This document shows positions 1 through 7,785 of a DNA stretch of 64,000 nucleotides, one piece after another. A program made the translations under genes and the position numbers. Source of the DNA: an uncultured Pelagibacteraceae bacterium (GTDB lineage Bacteria; Pseudomonadota; Alphaproteobacteria; Pelagibacterales; Pelagibacteraceae); the NCBI GenBank assembly GCA_902516625.1, contig CABXYU010000001.1, forward strand, positions 31,001 to 95,000, given 5' to 3'. The first letter of the stretch is position 1. Every line of letters begins with the position of its first letter. The notes under the pieces were generated by a model. The model saw only the letters and a list, made by a program, of their open reading frames with translations. It did no database searches and was not told the origin of the DNA.

Positions 1-1045
1 CTAAACCAGGTGATATAGCTTTTATAAATCGTAGATCAGAAGTTCCACCTGTAGTAGATAATCTCGGTTTTATTTTGGTAATTCTTTTTATGATATTTTG
101 TATCATAAAAGTTGTTTTATTTGGTTTAGTTAAAAAAGCTTCACCAGAAACCCGATAATCAATTATGAATTTTGACTTATTTTTTTTAGTTATCTTCTTG
201 AAAATTTTATTAAGTCTTTTTTTAATTGAATTTGAAGAATGTTTGTTATTAAATCTTATATTAAAAGTGGCTTCTGCCGATCCTGGAATAATATTATCTG
301 CATCATTTTCTATATTTATTTTAGTAACTTCCAAATTAGTCGGCTGGAAGTGTTTATTTCCTTGATCAAATTTTACATCTTTAATTTCTTTAAGAATTTG
401 AACCAATGTTGTTGAAGGATTATTTCCTCTATGTTGATATGCGACGTGACACTGTTCACCTATAATTTTAATTTTACCTGTTATACTTCCTCGTCGTCCG
501 ATTTTTATCATTTCACCTAATCTATTTGGATTTGTTGGTTCGCCCACTAAACAAAAATTTATTTTTTCTTTTTTTCTAAGTAAATACTCCACTACTTTTT
601 TTGTACCATTAATTGCATCGCCTTCTTCATCACCTGTAATTAAAAAACTTAGTGATCCATTAAATTTTTTATTTTTTGTTAGAAAAGTGCTCACAGCAGA
701 CACAAAAGCTGCAACAGAACTTTTCATATCATTTGCACCTCTTCCAATTAAGTGGCCATTTTTAATAGATGGTTTAAATGGATTTACTGTCCAGTCTTTT
801 ATATTACCTGGTGGAACAACATCTAGGTGACCTGCATAACAAAAATTAGGTCCTTTTGTTCCCAACCTTGCGTATAAATTCTTAACTGGTTTGAAACCTT
901 TCTCTTTAAATTCTAGTATTTTTGTTTTGAAACCAAGTTTTTTGAGTTTTTTTTCTAAAAACTTCATCACCCCAACATCTACTGGAGTAATAGATGGGAA
1001 ACTTATTAGCTCTTTAGCTAATTGCAATTCATTAATTTTTTGCAT
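1..1045 (-). CDS. dapE: Succinyl-diaminopimelate desuccinylase, partial (3' end beyond window)
   Basis: This gene is missing from the ORF track because it runs off the left edge. Reading the complement from the ATG at 1045 gives an uninterrupted frame starting MQKINELQLAKELISFPSIT. It carries M20 zinc-peptidase landmarks: the metal-binding YAGHLDVVPPG, then GRGANDMKSSVAAF, the catalytic TGDEEGDA and LVGEPTNP. The enzyme hydrolyses N-succinyl-LL-diaminopimelate to LL-diaminopimelate and succinate in the lysine and peptidoglycan pathway. It lies 2 bp downstream of dapD, which makes the preceding intermediate, so the two are almost certainly one transcript. The missing part is only the extreme C-terminus. 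Confidence 0.95.
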   Translation of the reverse strand, partial: MQKINELQLAKELISFPSITPVDVGVMKFLEKKLKKLGFKTKILEFKEKGFKPVKNLYARLGTKGPNFCYAGHLDVVPPGNIKDWTVNPFKPSIKNGHLIGRGANDMKSSVAAFVSAVSTFLTKNKKFNGSLSFLITGDEEGDAINGTKKVVEYLLRKKEKINFCLVGEPTNPNRLGEMIKIGRRGSITGKIKIIGEQCHVAYQHRGNNPSTTLVQILKEIKDVKFDQGNKHFQPTNLEVTKINIENDADNIIPGSAEATFNIRFNNKHSSNSIKKRLNKIFKKITKKNKSKFIIDYRVSGEAFLTKPNKTTFMIQNIIKRITKIKPRLSTTGGTSDLRFIKAISPGL

Positions 1046-1047
1046 GT

Positions 1048-1875
1048 TTAATCTCTTAAAAGATCATTAATTGATGTTTTTGATCTAGTTTTTTCGTCTA
1101 CTTGCTTGATTATTACTGCGCAACTTAGTGATGGAGCAGATGGATTTTTTTTATCAGGAAGAGAACCTGGTACAACAACTGAGTATGGAGGAATTTTTCC
1201 ATACGTGATCTCACCGGTTGATCTATTTACTATTTTTGTAGATTGTGTAATCAGCATTCCCATGCTTAACACAGAACCTTCTCCAACTATAACTCCTTCT
1301 ACTACTTCAGACATTGCTCCTAAAAATACATTATCTTCTATTATTGTAGGTAATGCCTGAGCAGGTTCCAGCACTCCCCCAACTCCTGATCCCGCAGATA
1401 TATGGCAATTCTCTCCAATCTGACAACAACTACCAGCACGACTGAATGTATCCATCATGGTTTTAGCCCCAATGTAAGAACCAATGTTTACATAACATGG
1501 CATAAGAACAGCATCTTTTCCTACGAACGATCCTTTTCTAACAGGCGAGTTTGGAACCATCCTAAAACCTGCTCTCTCATGATCTTCTTTTGTCCAGCCA
1601 GCCGTTTTTCCTTTTAACAAATGAGCTTTGTCATACCAACTAGAATATGGTCCATTTAAATTTTCCATTGGATAAATTCTAAAACTCAGCATAATTGCTT
1701 TCTTTAGGTGTTGATGAGTTACCCATTCACCATTTATTTTTTCAGCAACTCTTGATTTACCACTATCCAAGTCACTTATTACTTGATTAATTGCATCCTT
1801 TAAAGACTGATCCGAATTAGGATTCACTTTATCTTTATTTCCCCAAGCATCATTTATAATTTTTTCTATAGACAT
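1048..1875 (-). CDS. dapD: 2,3,4,5-tetrahydropyridine-2,6-dicarboxylate N-succinyltransferase
   Basis: DapD transfers succinate from succinyl-CoA to tetrahydrodipicolinate, starting the succinylase branch of lysine/meso-diaminopimelate synthesis. The 275 aa length is normal for the family. The C-terminal half shows left-handed beta-helix hexapeptide repeats typical of this acyltransferase fold (for example VNIGSYIGAKTMMDTFSRAG and ISAGSGVGGVLEP). The N-terminal part has the FRMVPNSPVRKGSFVG segment conserved in DapD. It sits between a HAD hydrolase gene (3 bp gap) and dapE (2 bp gap) on the same strand. Confidence 0.96.
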   Translation of the reverse strand: MSIEKIINDAWGNKDKVNPNSDQSLKDAINQVISDLDSGKSRVAEKINGEWVTHQHLKKAIMLSFRIYPMENLNGPYSSWYDKAHLLKGKTAGWTKEDHERAGFRMVPNSPVRKGSFVGKDAVLMPCYVNIGSYIGAKTMMDTFSRAGSCCQIGENCHISAGSGVGGVLEPAQALPTIIEDNVFLGAMSEVVEGVIVGEGSVLSMGMLITQSTKIVNRSTGEITYGKIPPYSVVVPGSLPDKKNPSAPSLSCAVIIKQVDEKTRSKTSINDLLRD

Positions 1876-1878
1876 AAT

Positions 1879-2568
1879 TTATTGACTTTTTAATAACCTT
1901 ATTTCCTTAAGAAATAAAGACAGATTTTCAATTTTGTGTGAAATAAAATCTTTATCAGCATCCATCTTTCCAAAATGTTCATCATTAATTAACCAAACAG
2001 TTGTACAGCCTCGTTTATGTCCAATGCTCAGATTCTTTGCAATATCTTCTATGTAGATTGTTTCTTTTGGATTAATACCGAATTTTTTAACCATAAGATC
2101 AAAAGTTTTTGCCTCAGGTTTGGGCACATAACCAGCGTCTTCTATATCAAATACTTTATCTCGTCCGAATAAGTCATATATTCCTAAGTGGGTTAAAATA
2201 TTTTCTGCATGTTCAGCACTTCCATTGGTAAAAATAAATTTCTCCATATCCAATTGTTCTAGCTCTTTTCTCATAACCATATCTGCTTTCATAAATGAAA
2301 GATCGATTGTATGAACATATTTTAAAAATTCTTGTGGTGGTATGTTGTGGTGGATCATAAGACCATTTAAACTTGTGTTATATTTGTAAAAATAATTAGT
2401 TTGAAGTTCTTTCGCAGAATCAATATCTATTTCAAGTCTCTCTGAAATAAACTTAGTCATTCTTTGTGATACTTGACCAAAAACTTTTTCAAGAGAATAG
2501 TTATTATGTTTGCCATAACACACTCCGTCAAGATCTAATAAAAGATATTTTTTTTCTCTTAAATTCAT
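1879..2568 (-). CDS. HAD-superfamily hydrolase, pyrimidine 5'-nucleotidase-like
   Basis: A 229 aa soluble HAD phosphatase. Motif I is LLDLDGVCYG near the N-terminus, motif II is FIFTNGSAEHA, and the C-terminal acid motif is IYIEDIAKNL. The helical cap between motifs I and II fits the alphaproteobacterial subgroup annotated as pyrimidine 5'-nucleotidase, regularly found beside argB. The true substrate cannot be read from sequence. The start overlaps the argB stop by 4 bp (ATGA type), so it is translationally coupled within the yidC-argB-dapDE run. Confidence 0.85.
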   Translation of the reverse strand: MNLREKKYLLLDLDGVCYGKHNNYSLEKVFGQVSQRMTKFISERLEIDIDSAKELQTNYFYKYNTSLNGLMIHHNIPPQEFLKYVHTIDLSFMKADMVMRKELEQLDMEKFIFTNGSAEHAENILTHLGIYDLFGRDKVFDIEDAGYVPKPEAKTFDLMVKKFGINPKETIYIEDIAKNLSIGHKRGCTTVWLINDEHFGKMDADKDFISHKIENLSLFLKEIRLLKSQ

Positions 2569-3431
2569 GATCTGATTAGTGTCCCTGCACCTTTATCTGA
2601 GAGTAATTCATATAAAATTGAGTGTTTTAAACGTCCATCTATAATACAAACTCCTTTAACGCCATTATTTGCAACATCTAAACAATTATTTATTTTTGGA
2701 ATCATACCACCACTAATTGTTTCATTTTTTATTAGCTCACTAATTTTATTAGTATTGATTTCAGATATTAATTTTTTATCATTATCTAATACACCCTCAA
2801 CATCACTCATTATAATTAATCTTCTAGCATTTAGTTTTTTTGCAATAGCACCAGCGGCTGTATCAGCATTGATATTGAAAACTTGATTATCTTTATCTAG
2901 CCCTAAAGGAGCTATTACAGGAACTTTTTTTTCTTTTACTATCTGTTCAATGATTGATTGGTTAATCTCTTGAGGGGTGCCAACAAAGCCAAGTTTATGA
3001 TTTTCCTGTTCAACTAAAAGAATATTATTTTTTTTATTTGTTACACTTTGACTATCGCAACCATTTTTTTTTAAAGCATTTGTTATTTCTGTATTAAAGT
3101 CACTTAAAACACTCTCAACAATCTTTATTGATTTTTCATCTGTAACTCTTAATCCATTGATAAAATTACTTTTAATTCTAGATTCATTTAATTTATTTGA
3201 AATTCTTTTACCTCCACCATGAATTATGACAGGTATAAAACCTAGTTTGTTCAGAATTGAAATGTCATTAATAAAATTATCAAATAAATTCTGATCAACT
3301 AAAACACTACCACCACATTTAATAACGATGTATTCATCATTGTATTTATCTAAATAGTTTTTTACTTCTTCAAAAGAAGGACCGTTTATTGGTAAAATTT
3401 GTTGAATTTCTTCGTCTGTAATCTTTGACAT
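2565..3431 (-). CDS. argB: Acetylglutamate kinase
   Basis: ArgB phosphorylates N-acetyl-L-glutamate, the second step of arginine synthesis. The 288 aa protein has amino-acid-kinase features: IKCGGSVLVD near the N-terminus (phosphate-binding lysine and glycines), VIIHGGGKRI, the substrate-binding NADTAAGAIAKKL, and a C-terminal IDGRLKHSILYELLSDKGAGT like other ArgB proteins. The start abuts the yidC stop. Many alphaproteobacteria have engB between yidC and argB; it is absent here. argD, argF and argJ lie elsewhere in this window. Confidence 0.95.
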   Translation of the reverse strand: MSKITDEEIQQILPINGPSFEEVKNYLDKYNDEYIVIKCGGSVLVDQNLFDNFINDISILNKLGFIPVIIHGGGKRISNKLNESRIKSNFINGLRVTDEKSIKIVESVLSDFNTEITNALKKNGCDSQSVTNKKNNILLVEQENHKLGFVGTPQEINQSIIEQIVKEKKVPVIAPLGLDKDNQVFNINADTAAGAIAKKLNARRLIIMSDVEGVLDNDKKLISEINTNKISELIKNETISGGMIPKINNCLDVANNGVKGVCIIDGRLKHSILYELLSDKGAGTLIRS

Positions 3432-5116
3432 TAAGTTACAGTTTTAACTGTTGTTCGTCTCATTATGAATACTTGTTGAAGCATAGTGAGGCAATTATTT
3501 ACAAACCAATAGAGAACCAATCCGCTTGGAAAAGGTGCAAGTATTACTGTTAAGAAAAGAGGAAAGAATGCAAAAATCTTAGCCTGAATAGGATCTGTGG
3601 GAGCCGGATTTAATTTCTGTTGTGCCCACATACTAAGGCCCATTGCTATCGGGAGCGCCCCGATTACCAAAAAAGAAGGCACATCATATGGTAATAGACC
3701 AAACAAGTTAAACACAGAACTTGGATCACGTTCCGATAGGTCTTTTAAATATCCATAAAATGGCATTTGCCTCATTTCGATAGTTACAAATAAAACCTTA
3801 TACAGACTAAAAAATATAAAGACCTGCGGGACGATGGGAAGACAACCTGACATAGGATTAACACCCTCTTTCTTATATAAAGCCATCATTGACTGTTGTA
3901 ATTTCATTTTGTCATCTTTGTGAAGCTCTTTAAGTCTCACCATTTCAGGCTGCAAAGCTTTCATTTTAGCCATGCTTTTAAAAGAATAATTTGCCAGTGG
4001 AAATACTGCTAATCTAATACAAACAGTAACAGCAATAATAGCTAAGCCATAATTACCAAACATTTTAAAGAAATAATCTAATGCATACCACATGGGTTTT
4101 GTTAAAAAATACAAAAATCCCCAATCAATTACTAAATCAAATTTTTCGATTTTTAAGTTCTCAGCATAACCATCTATTGCCCGAACTCTTTTTGCACCCA
4201 CAATTGCCTGGAATTTTTCTTCAATGAAACTATTTTGATTTAATTCTTGTGGATCTGTGGAAATAAAATTTATTCTAAATTTATTTTTATAATCAAATGT
4301 GGTTTTAAATTCTTTATTTTTTGGAGGAATAATAGAGGTAATAAAATACTTATCACTAACCCCGAGCCATCCTTTTTGAGCAGTTTTTGAAAATTTTTTA
4401 TCCTGTATATCGTCATAATCTTCCTCAATGAGTTCATCATCTAGCGTAGCAATTGGACCTTCATGCAATATAAAAAAATTCAACAAGTCCTCTGGAATTT
4501 TATTTCTTATTATTTGGCCATAAGAAAAAAAGTCATATTTTTTGTCTGTAGAATTGATTACCTTTTGTTTTATTGTGAATAAAAAATTATCATCTAATGA
4601 AATTTCCTTTTCAAAAGTAATACCTTGATTATTTGACCATGATAATTTTATAGGAGATTGGTCCGTTAACTTATTATTTCCAACAATTGACCAAATTGAA
4701 TTTGAGTCTGGAATATCAATATTTTTATCTGTTGTAACAAATCCACTTTCAATAAAATAACCATCTTCAACATTTCTTGGACTTAACAAAGTAATCTTTT
4801 CCTCATTTTCAAGACTGACTTTATAATCTTTAAATGTTAAATCATCTATTGTTGCTCCTTTTAGTGATATTGTTCCAATGATACTCTCATTTTCAAACTG
4901 AACTCTTTTACTTTCTTTTAATGCATCATCTCTGGAGATTTGAACTAAAGTCTCCTTTTCATCTAAAGTTGGCGTATCAGTATTTTGTTCAATTTTATTT
5001 TTTTCTGATAAATTTTGTTTTGTTGTTGATTGTTCGGGAGGAACAAAAAACAATGAGTATAAGACTAAAATTGCTGTTGATAACGCTAGGGCAGCGATGA
5101 GGTTCTTGCTTTCCAA
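3431..5116 (-). CDS. yidC: Membrane protein insertase YidC
   Basis: A 561 aa inner-membrane insertase that folds and inserts membrane proteins with or without SecYEG. It begins with the usual first transmembrane helix (LIAALALSTAILVLYSLFFV), followed by a large periplasmic beta domain to about residue 330. The conserved 60KD_IMP core comes next, with several membrane helices including GNYGLAIIAVTVCIRL and the cytoplasmic hairpin region containing MKALQPEMVRLKELHKDDK. The length matches Gram-negative YidC. It is 2 bp downstream of yidD, in the rpmH-rnpA-yidD-yidC order conserved in bacteria. Confidence 0.97.
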   Translation of the reverse strand: MESKNLIAALALSTAILVLYSLFFVPPEQSTTKQNLSEKNKIEQNTDTPTLDEKETLVQISRDDALKESKRVQFENESIIGTISLKGATIDDLTFKDYKVSLENEEKITLLSPRNVEDGYFIESGFVTTDKNIDIPDSNSIWSIVGNNKLTDQSPIKLSWSNNQGITFEKEISLDDNFLFTIKQKVINSTDKKYDFFSYGQIIRNKIPEDLLNFFILHEGPIATLDDELIEEDYDDIQDKKFSKTAQKGWLGVSDKYFITSIIPPKNKEFKTTFDYKNKFRINFISTDPQELNQNSFIEEKFQAIVGAKRVRAIDGYAENLKIEKFDLVIDWGFLYFLTKPMWYALDYFFKMFGNYGLAIIAVTVCIRLAVFPLANYSFKSMAKMKALQPEMVRLKELHKDDKMKLQQSMMALYKKEGVNPMSGCLPIVPQVFIFFSLYKVLFVTIEMRQMPFYGYLKDLSERDPSSVFNLFGLLPYDVPSFLVIGALPIAMGLSMWAQQKLNPAPTDPIQAKIFAFFPLFLTVILAPFPSGLVLYWFVNNCLTMLQQVFIMRRTTVKTVT

Positions 5117-5118
5117 AT

Positions 5119-5355
5119 TTATATCACATCCTTTCTCTCAACTGGATCATGTCCACCATGACCAAACCAAGGATTACATCTTAAAATTCTTAATACTGAT
5201 TTGTAGAATGCTTTAACAAAATTATATTTTTCAAAGCACTCTAAACAATAAGAACTACAAGATGGTTCAAATTTACATGAATTATAAAAGAATGGGCTTA
5301 AAAAAAACTTATATAGCTTGATAGGAATGATAAAGATTTGATTGATTATTTTCAT
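5119..5355 (-). CDS. yidD: Membrane protein insertion efficiency factor YidD
   Basis: A short 78 aa membrane-associated helper of YidC-dependent insertion. It shows the family signature: an amphipathic N-terminal helix (IPIKLYKFFLSPFFY), a cysteine motif CKFEPSCSSYCLECFEKY, and the C-terminal RCNPWFGHGGHDPV that almost defines YidD. It lies between rnpA (start and stop bases overlap) and yidC in the standard order. Confidence 0.95.
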   Translation of the reverse strand: MKIINQIFIIPIKLYKFFLSPFFYNSCKFEPSCSSYCLECFEKYNFVKAFYKSVLRILRCNPWFGHGGHDPVERKDVI

Positions 5356-5696
5356 TATTTAATATTTTCGAGTTCCTGAAATAAAGTTTCTTTTATATTT
5401 TTAAATTCACTATTTATAATATTTTGTTTTGGAATCACAAGATATGAATAATCCATTTTTATAGATATTTTCTTAACAGCATCATTCATAATTGACCGCA
5501 ATCTTCTTTTGATTTTGTTTCGACAGACAGCATTTCCAATTTTTTTTTTTACAGAAAAAGATATATTCAATCTTTGGTTATCTTTATTTTCTAAGTTACC
5601 AAAGAAAATAGTTACATATTTATTCGAAACCTTTTTCTTTTTGAGAAGTTTTTTAAATTCTTCATTTTTAGAAAGAGCAAGTATTTTGCTTTTCAT
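5355..5696 (-). CDS. rnpA: Ribonuclease P protein component
   Basis: The basic protein subunit that helps RNase P RNA bind and cleave pre-tRNA 5' leaders. At 113 aa it has the family length. It shows the RNR signature AVCRNKIKRRLRSIM near residues 56-70 and the preceding ISFSVKKKIGNA strand. It is poorly conserved elsewhere, as expected for AT-rich lineages. It starts 10 bp after rpmH on the same strand; the two are classically co-transcribed. Confidence 0.93.
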   Translation of the reverse strand: MKSKILALSKNEEFKKLLKKKKVSNKYVTIFFGNLENKDNQRLNISFSVKKKIGNAVCRNKIKRRLRSIMNDAVKKISIKMDYSYLVIPKQNIINSEFKNIKETLFQELENIK

Positions 5697-5706
5697 GAAT
5701 TGAAAT

Positions 5707-5868
5707 TTATTTCCTTTTTCTTTTCATTGTAGAAGAGACTGTTAGGTGCTTTCTTTTTCTAGCTCTTCTCCTTTTGATGAGCTTCCTTCCACCTTTAGTT
5801 TTCATTTTAGAGCGAAATCCATGCTTTTTTTTTCTACGGCCAAATTTTCTTTGAAGAGTTCTTTTCAT
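5707..5868 (-). CDS. rpmH: 50S ribosomal protein L34
   Basis: Too short for the ORF track but clearly present on the complement. It is a 53 aa highly basic protein beginning MKRTLQRKFGRRKKKHGFRS and continuing KMKTKGGRKLIKRRRARKRK. The HGFRxKMxTKGGRK core is the L34 signature. It leads the rpmH-rnpA-yidD-yidC operon and has a good promoter just upstream. It is slightly longer than typical L34 (about 44-46 aa) because of a basic C-terminal tail. Confidence 0.95.
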   Translation of the reverse strand: MKRTLQRKFGRRKKKHGFRSKMKTKGGRKLIKRRRARKRKHLTVSSTMKRKRK

Positions 5869-5906
5869 GACTTTATTTTAGTTAAATGTTTAATAAAATT
5901 GCGCTC

Positions 5907-5935
5907 TTTATATTAACTAAAATTAAAAATAGCAA
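5907..5935 (-). promoter_or_regulatory. Putative sigma70 promoter for rpmH-rnpA-yidD-yidC
   Basis: On the minus strand TTGCTA is followed after exactly 17 nt by TATAAA, 38 bp upstream of the rpmH start. Box quality and spacing fit a housekeeping promoter. Position and match are seen in the sequence; activity is inferred. Confidence 0.55.
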
Positions 5936-5967
5936 ATAGAAGATTAAGTATTAAACTACCAATAATC

Positions 5968-6699
5968 ATGGAAAAAACAAAAAAAATTAAATTATATATA
6001 GGTTTATTTTACTTAGCATTTATTGGATTGTTCCTATATTATTTTTTTTCAAAGTTTAGTCTTCAAGAAATTAAAAGCTTTACAAGTTATGAATTTATAA
6101 AAAATAATAGAGATTATTTTTTTGAATTAAAAAATTCTAATCTTTTATTATTATTCATATTTTTCTTAATATTCTCAATATTATGGGTATTCCCGTTTTT
6201 AGGTTTTGGTTCACCCATTGCTCTTCTTGGTGGTTTTCTTTTTGGTCCTTGGATAGGAACAATAGTCGTAGTTTTAGGATTAAGTATAGGAGCTACCTTT
6301 TTATATATATTCGGGAATTTTTTTTTAAAAAATTTAATTAGAGAAAAATTTTTAAATAAATACCAGAAACTTGAAATTAAATTTAAAAAATCAGAATTTA
6401 TTTATTTGTTATTGTACCGTTTTGTGGGAGGAATCCCTTGGCAACTAAGCTGTCTTTTACCAACAATTTTTAATGTTAAAGTAAGAAACTTTTTTTTTGC
6501 TTCATTAATAGGAATTATTCCACAAATTTTTTTAGCTGTATCTATTGGAGCCGGATTAGAAAAAGTAATAGATAAAAATTCTGAACTTCCGGGTATTGCT
6601 GACATAATATTTTCACCAGATATTTATATTCCAATTTTAGCTTTTTTTGGATTGATTTTGATTACAATATTTTTAAGAAAAATATTTTATAAAAATTAG
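5968..6699 (+). CDS. VTT-domain (TVP38/TMEM64, DedA-like) membrane protein
   Basis: A 243 aa polytopic inner-membrane protein. It has an N-terminal membrane helix, then a VTT/SNARE-associated core with the reentrant segment FGFGSPIALLGGFLFGPWIG-like (read here as FLGFGSPIALLGGFLFGP) and the conserved RFVGGIPWQLSCLLPTIFNV, matching the family F/R-x-x-PGxP-like motif. The C-terminus has another membrane helix and a basic tail. Family members act in lipid scrambling or transport; the substrate here is unknown. It is transcribed divergently from rpmH. Confidence 0.85.
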   Translation: MEKTKKIKLYIGLFYLAFIGLFLYYFFSKFSLQEIKSFTSYEFIKNNRDYFFELKNSNLLLLFIFFLIFSILWVFPFLGFGSPIALLGGFLFGPWIGTIVVVLGLSIGATFLYIFGNFFLKNLIREKFLNKYQKLEIKFKKSEFIYLLLYRFVGGIPWQLSCLLPTIFNVKVRNFFFASLIGIIPQIFLAVSIGAGLEKVIDKNSELPGIADIIFSPDIYIPILAFFGLILITIFLRKIFYKN

Positions 6700-6700
6700 T

Positions 6701-6780
6701 GGTGCCCCGACCATGTACTGACCATGGAACTGACAATTACCAATCGCCTGTTTTGCCATTAAAAACTACCGGGGCGGTTC
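6701..6780. other. Unassigned GC-rich structured element
   Basis: The 153 bp gap after the VTT gene contains an element much more GC-rich than its surroundings. GCCCCG at 6704-6709 can pair with CGGGGC at 6770-6775. Enclosed is a hairpin CCATG/CATGG (6711-6715 with 6723-6727). ACTGAC occurs twice inside. It resembles no riboswitch or sRNA class that I can name. It could be a terminator-linked RNA, a small ncRNA or a mobile remnant; strand cannot be decided. Confidence 0.4.
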
Positions 6781-6852
6781 AACTTTTAATTTAATATCCT
6801 AATATTGCCATATTAGTTAATTAGTTTATAAATAAATTGCTTAGATTATATT

Positions 6853-7140
6853 ATGAAAATTTATACAAAAATAATACTGGATAAAAATAACAAAGTTTTA
6901 AAAGAAGAATTCTTTGAATATTCGGGTGTTATGGCGTTGGCAGGTATCCACTACGACTTTAAGAGTCAAAAAGGCAATAAGTTAATGGAGAAGCAAGCTA
7001 AACGAGAAAGAAAATTAGCTGAAAGAAAGGCTAAACGTTTAGCGAAAGAAGGCCCAAAAAAAGAAGAAGATAAAAAACCAGAATTAGATCCAAATACTGC
7101 CTTGTCACTAGATTTTCTAACAAATCCAAATAAAGAATGA
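6853..7140 (+). CDS. Conserved hypothetical protein with basic C-terminus
   Basis: A 95 aa protein of unknown function. The N-terminal half looks like a short beta-rich domain (MKIYTKIILDKNNKVLKEE...FEYSGVMALAG). The middle is a strongly charged helix (KQAKRERKLAERKAKRLAKE) and the tail is acidic/polar. It overlaps the following 36-codon gene by an ATGA junction and precedes dcd, so it is probably the first gene of that operon. I do not recognise the family. Confidence 0.7.
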   Translation: MKIYTKIILDKNNKVLKEEFFEYSGVMALAGIHYDFKSQKGNKLMEKQAKRERKLAERKAKRLAKEGPKKEEDKKPELDPNTALSLDFLTNPNKE

Positions 7141-7247
7141 GTTCAAAGGATAAAAATGAGCGCTTAAGCTTAGCGCTTAAAAAGAATTTAAAAAAAAGAA
7201 AAATTTTCCAAAAAAAGAATAAAAAGAAAAATGATACTAAACGATAA
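7137..7247 (+). CDS. Small basic protein upstream of dcd
   Basis: Too short for the ORF track. It reads MSSKDKNERLSLALKKNLKK and continues lysine-rich to 36 aa. The start overlaps the previous stop (ATGA), and the end overlaps dcd by 17 bp. Small proteins with an RLxxALxxNLxxRK pattern are commonly encoded near murA in alphaproteobacteria, so the frame is likely real. Function unknown; possibly nucleic-acid binding, from composition only. Confidence 0.6.
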   Translation: MSSKDKNERLSLALKKNLKKRKIFQKKNKKKNDTKR

Positions 7248-7782
7248 GCAAATTAAAAAGTTAGCTAAAGAAGAGGAAATGATCAGTCCATTTGTAGGCG
7301 AGAGTATATCCAAGGGTATAAGTCATGGACTTAATTCTTTTGGTTATGATTTAAGGTGTGGATCAGAATTTAAAATATTTACAAATATCAAAGGAGCAAC
7401 AGCAGATCCAAAAAATTTTAGTGAAGATAATTTTATTACAGTAAAAGATGAAGAGTCTATTTTAATCCCACCAAATTCTTTTGCGCTTGCTTCAAGTCTT
7501 GAATATTTTAAAATGCCAAGAAATGTTACAGGTCTTGTCACAGCAAAATCAACTTATGCAAGGTGCGGTTTAGGTGTTCCTCCAACAGTTCTAGAGGGAG
7601 GTTGGCAAGGAGTATTGGTCTTGGAATTTTCTAACCATACAAGTAATTCAATAAAACTGTATGCAAATAGTGGTGCAGCTCAAATACTCTTCTTCCAAGG
7701 AGAACAGCCAGAAGTTTCTTATGCAGATCGAAAAGGAAAATATCAATTTCAGCAGGGAATCACTTTAGCAAAATCAAAATAA
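7231..7782 (+). CDS. dcd: dCTP deaminase
   Basis: Deaminates dCTP to dUTP for thymidylate synthesis. The 183 aa protein is normal length and shows the trimeric dUTPase-like fold motifs: SFGYDLRCGSEFKIF, the substrate-binding AKSTYARCGL, and VLEGGWQGVLVLEFSNHTS, which carries the catalytic glutamate region. The start is 17 bp inside the end of the preceding small ORF. murA follows after 3 bp, an arrangement suggesting one transcript. Confidence 0.95.
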   Translation: MILNDKQIKKLAKEEEMISPFVGESISKGISHGLNSFGYDLRCGSEFKIFTNIKGATADPKNFSEDNFITVKDEESILIPPNSFALASSLEYFKMPRNVTGLVTAKSTYARCGLGVPPTVLEGGWQGVLVLEFSNHTSNSIKLYANSGAAQILFFQGEQPEVSYADRKGKYQFQQGITLAKSK

Positions 7783-7785
7783 TTT

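Noticed and set aside
165-365. ORF-track frame on the plus strand
   Set aside because: It is the shadow of dapE on the complement, whose protein motifs are unambiguous.
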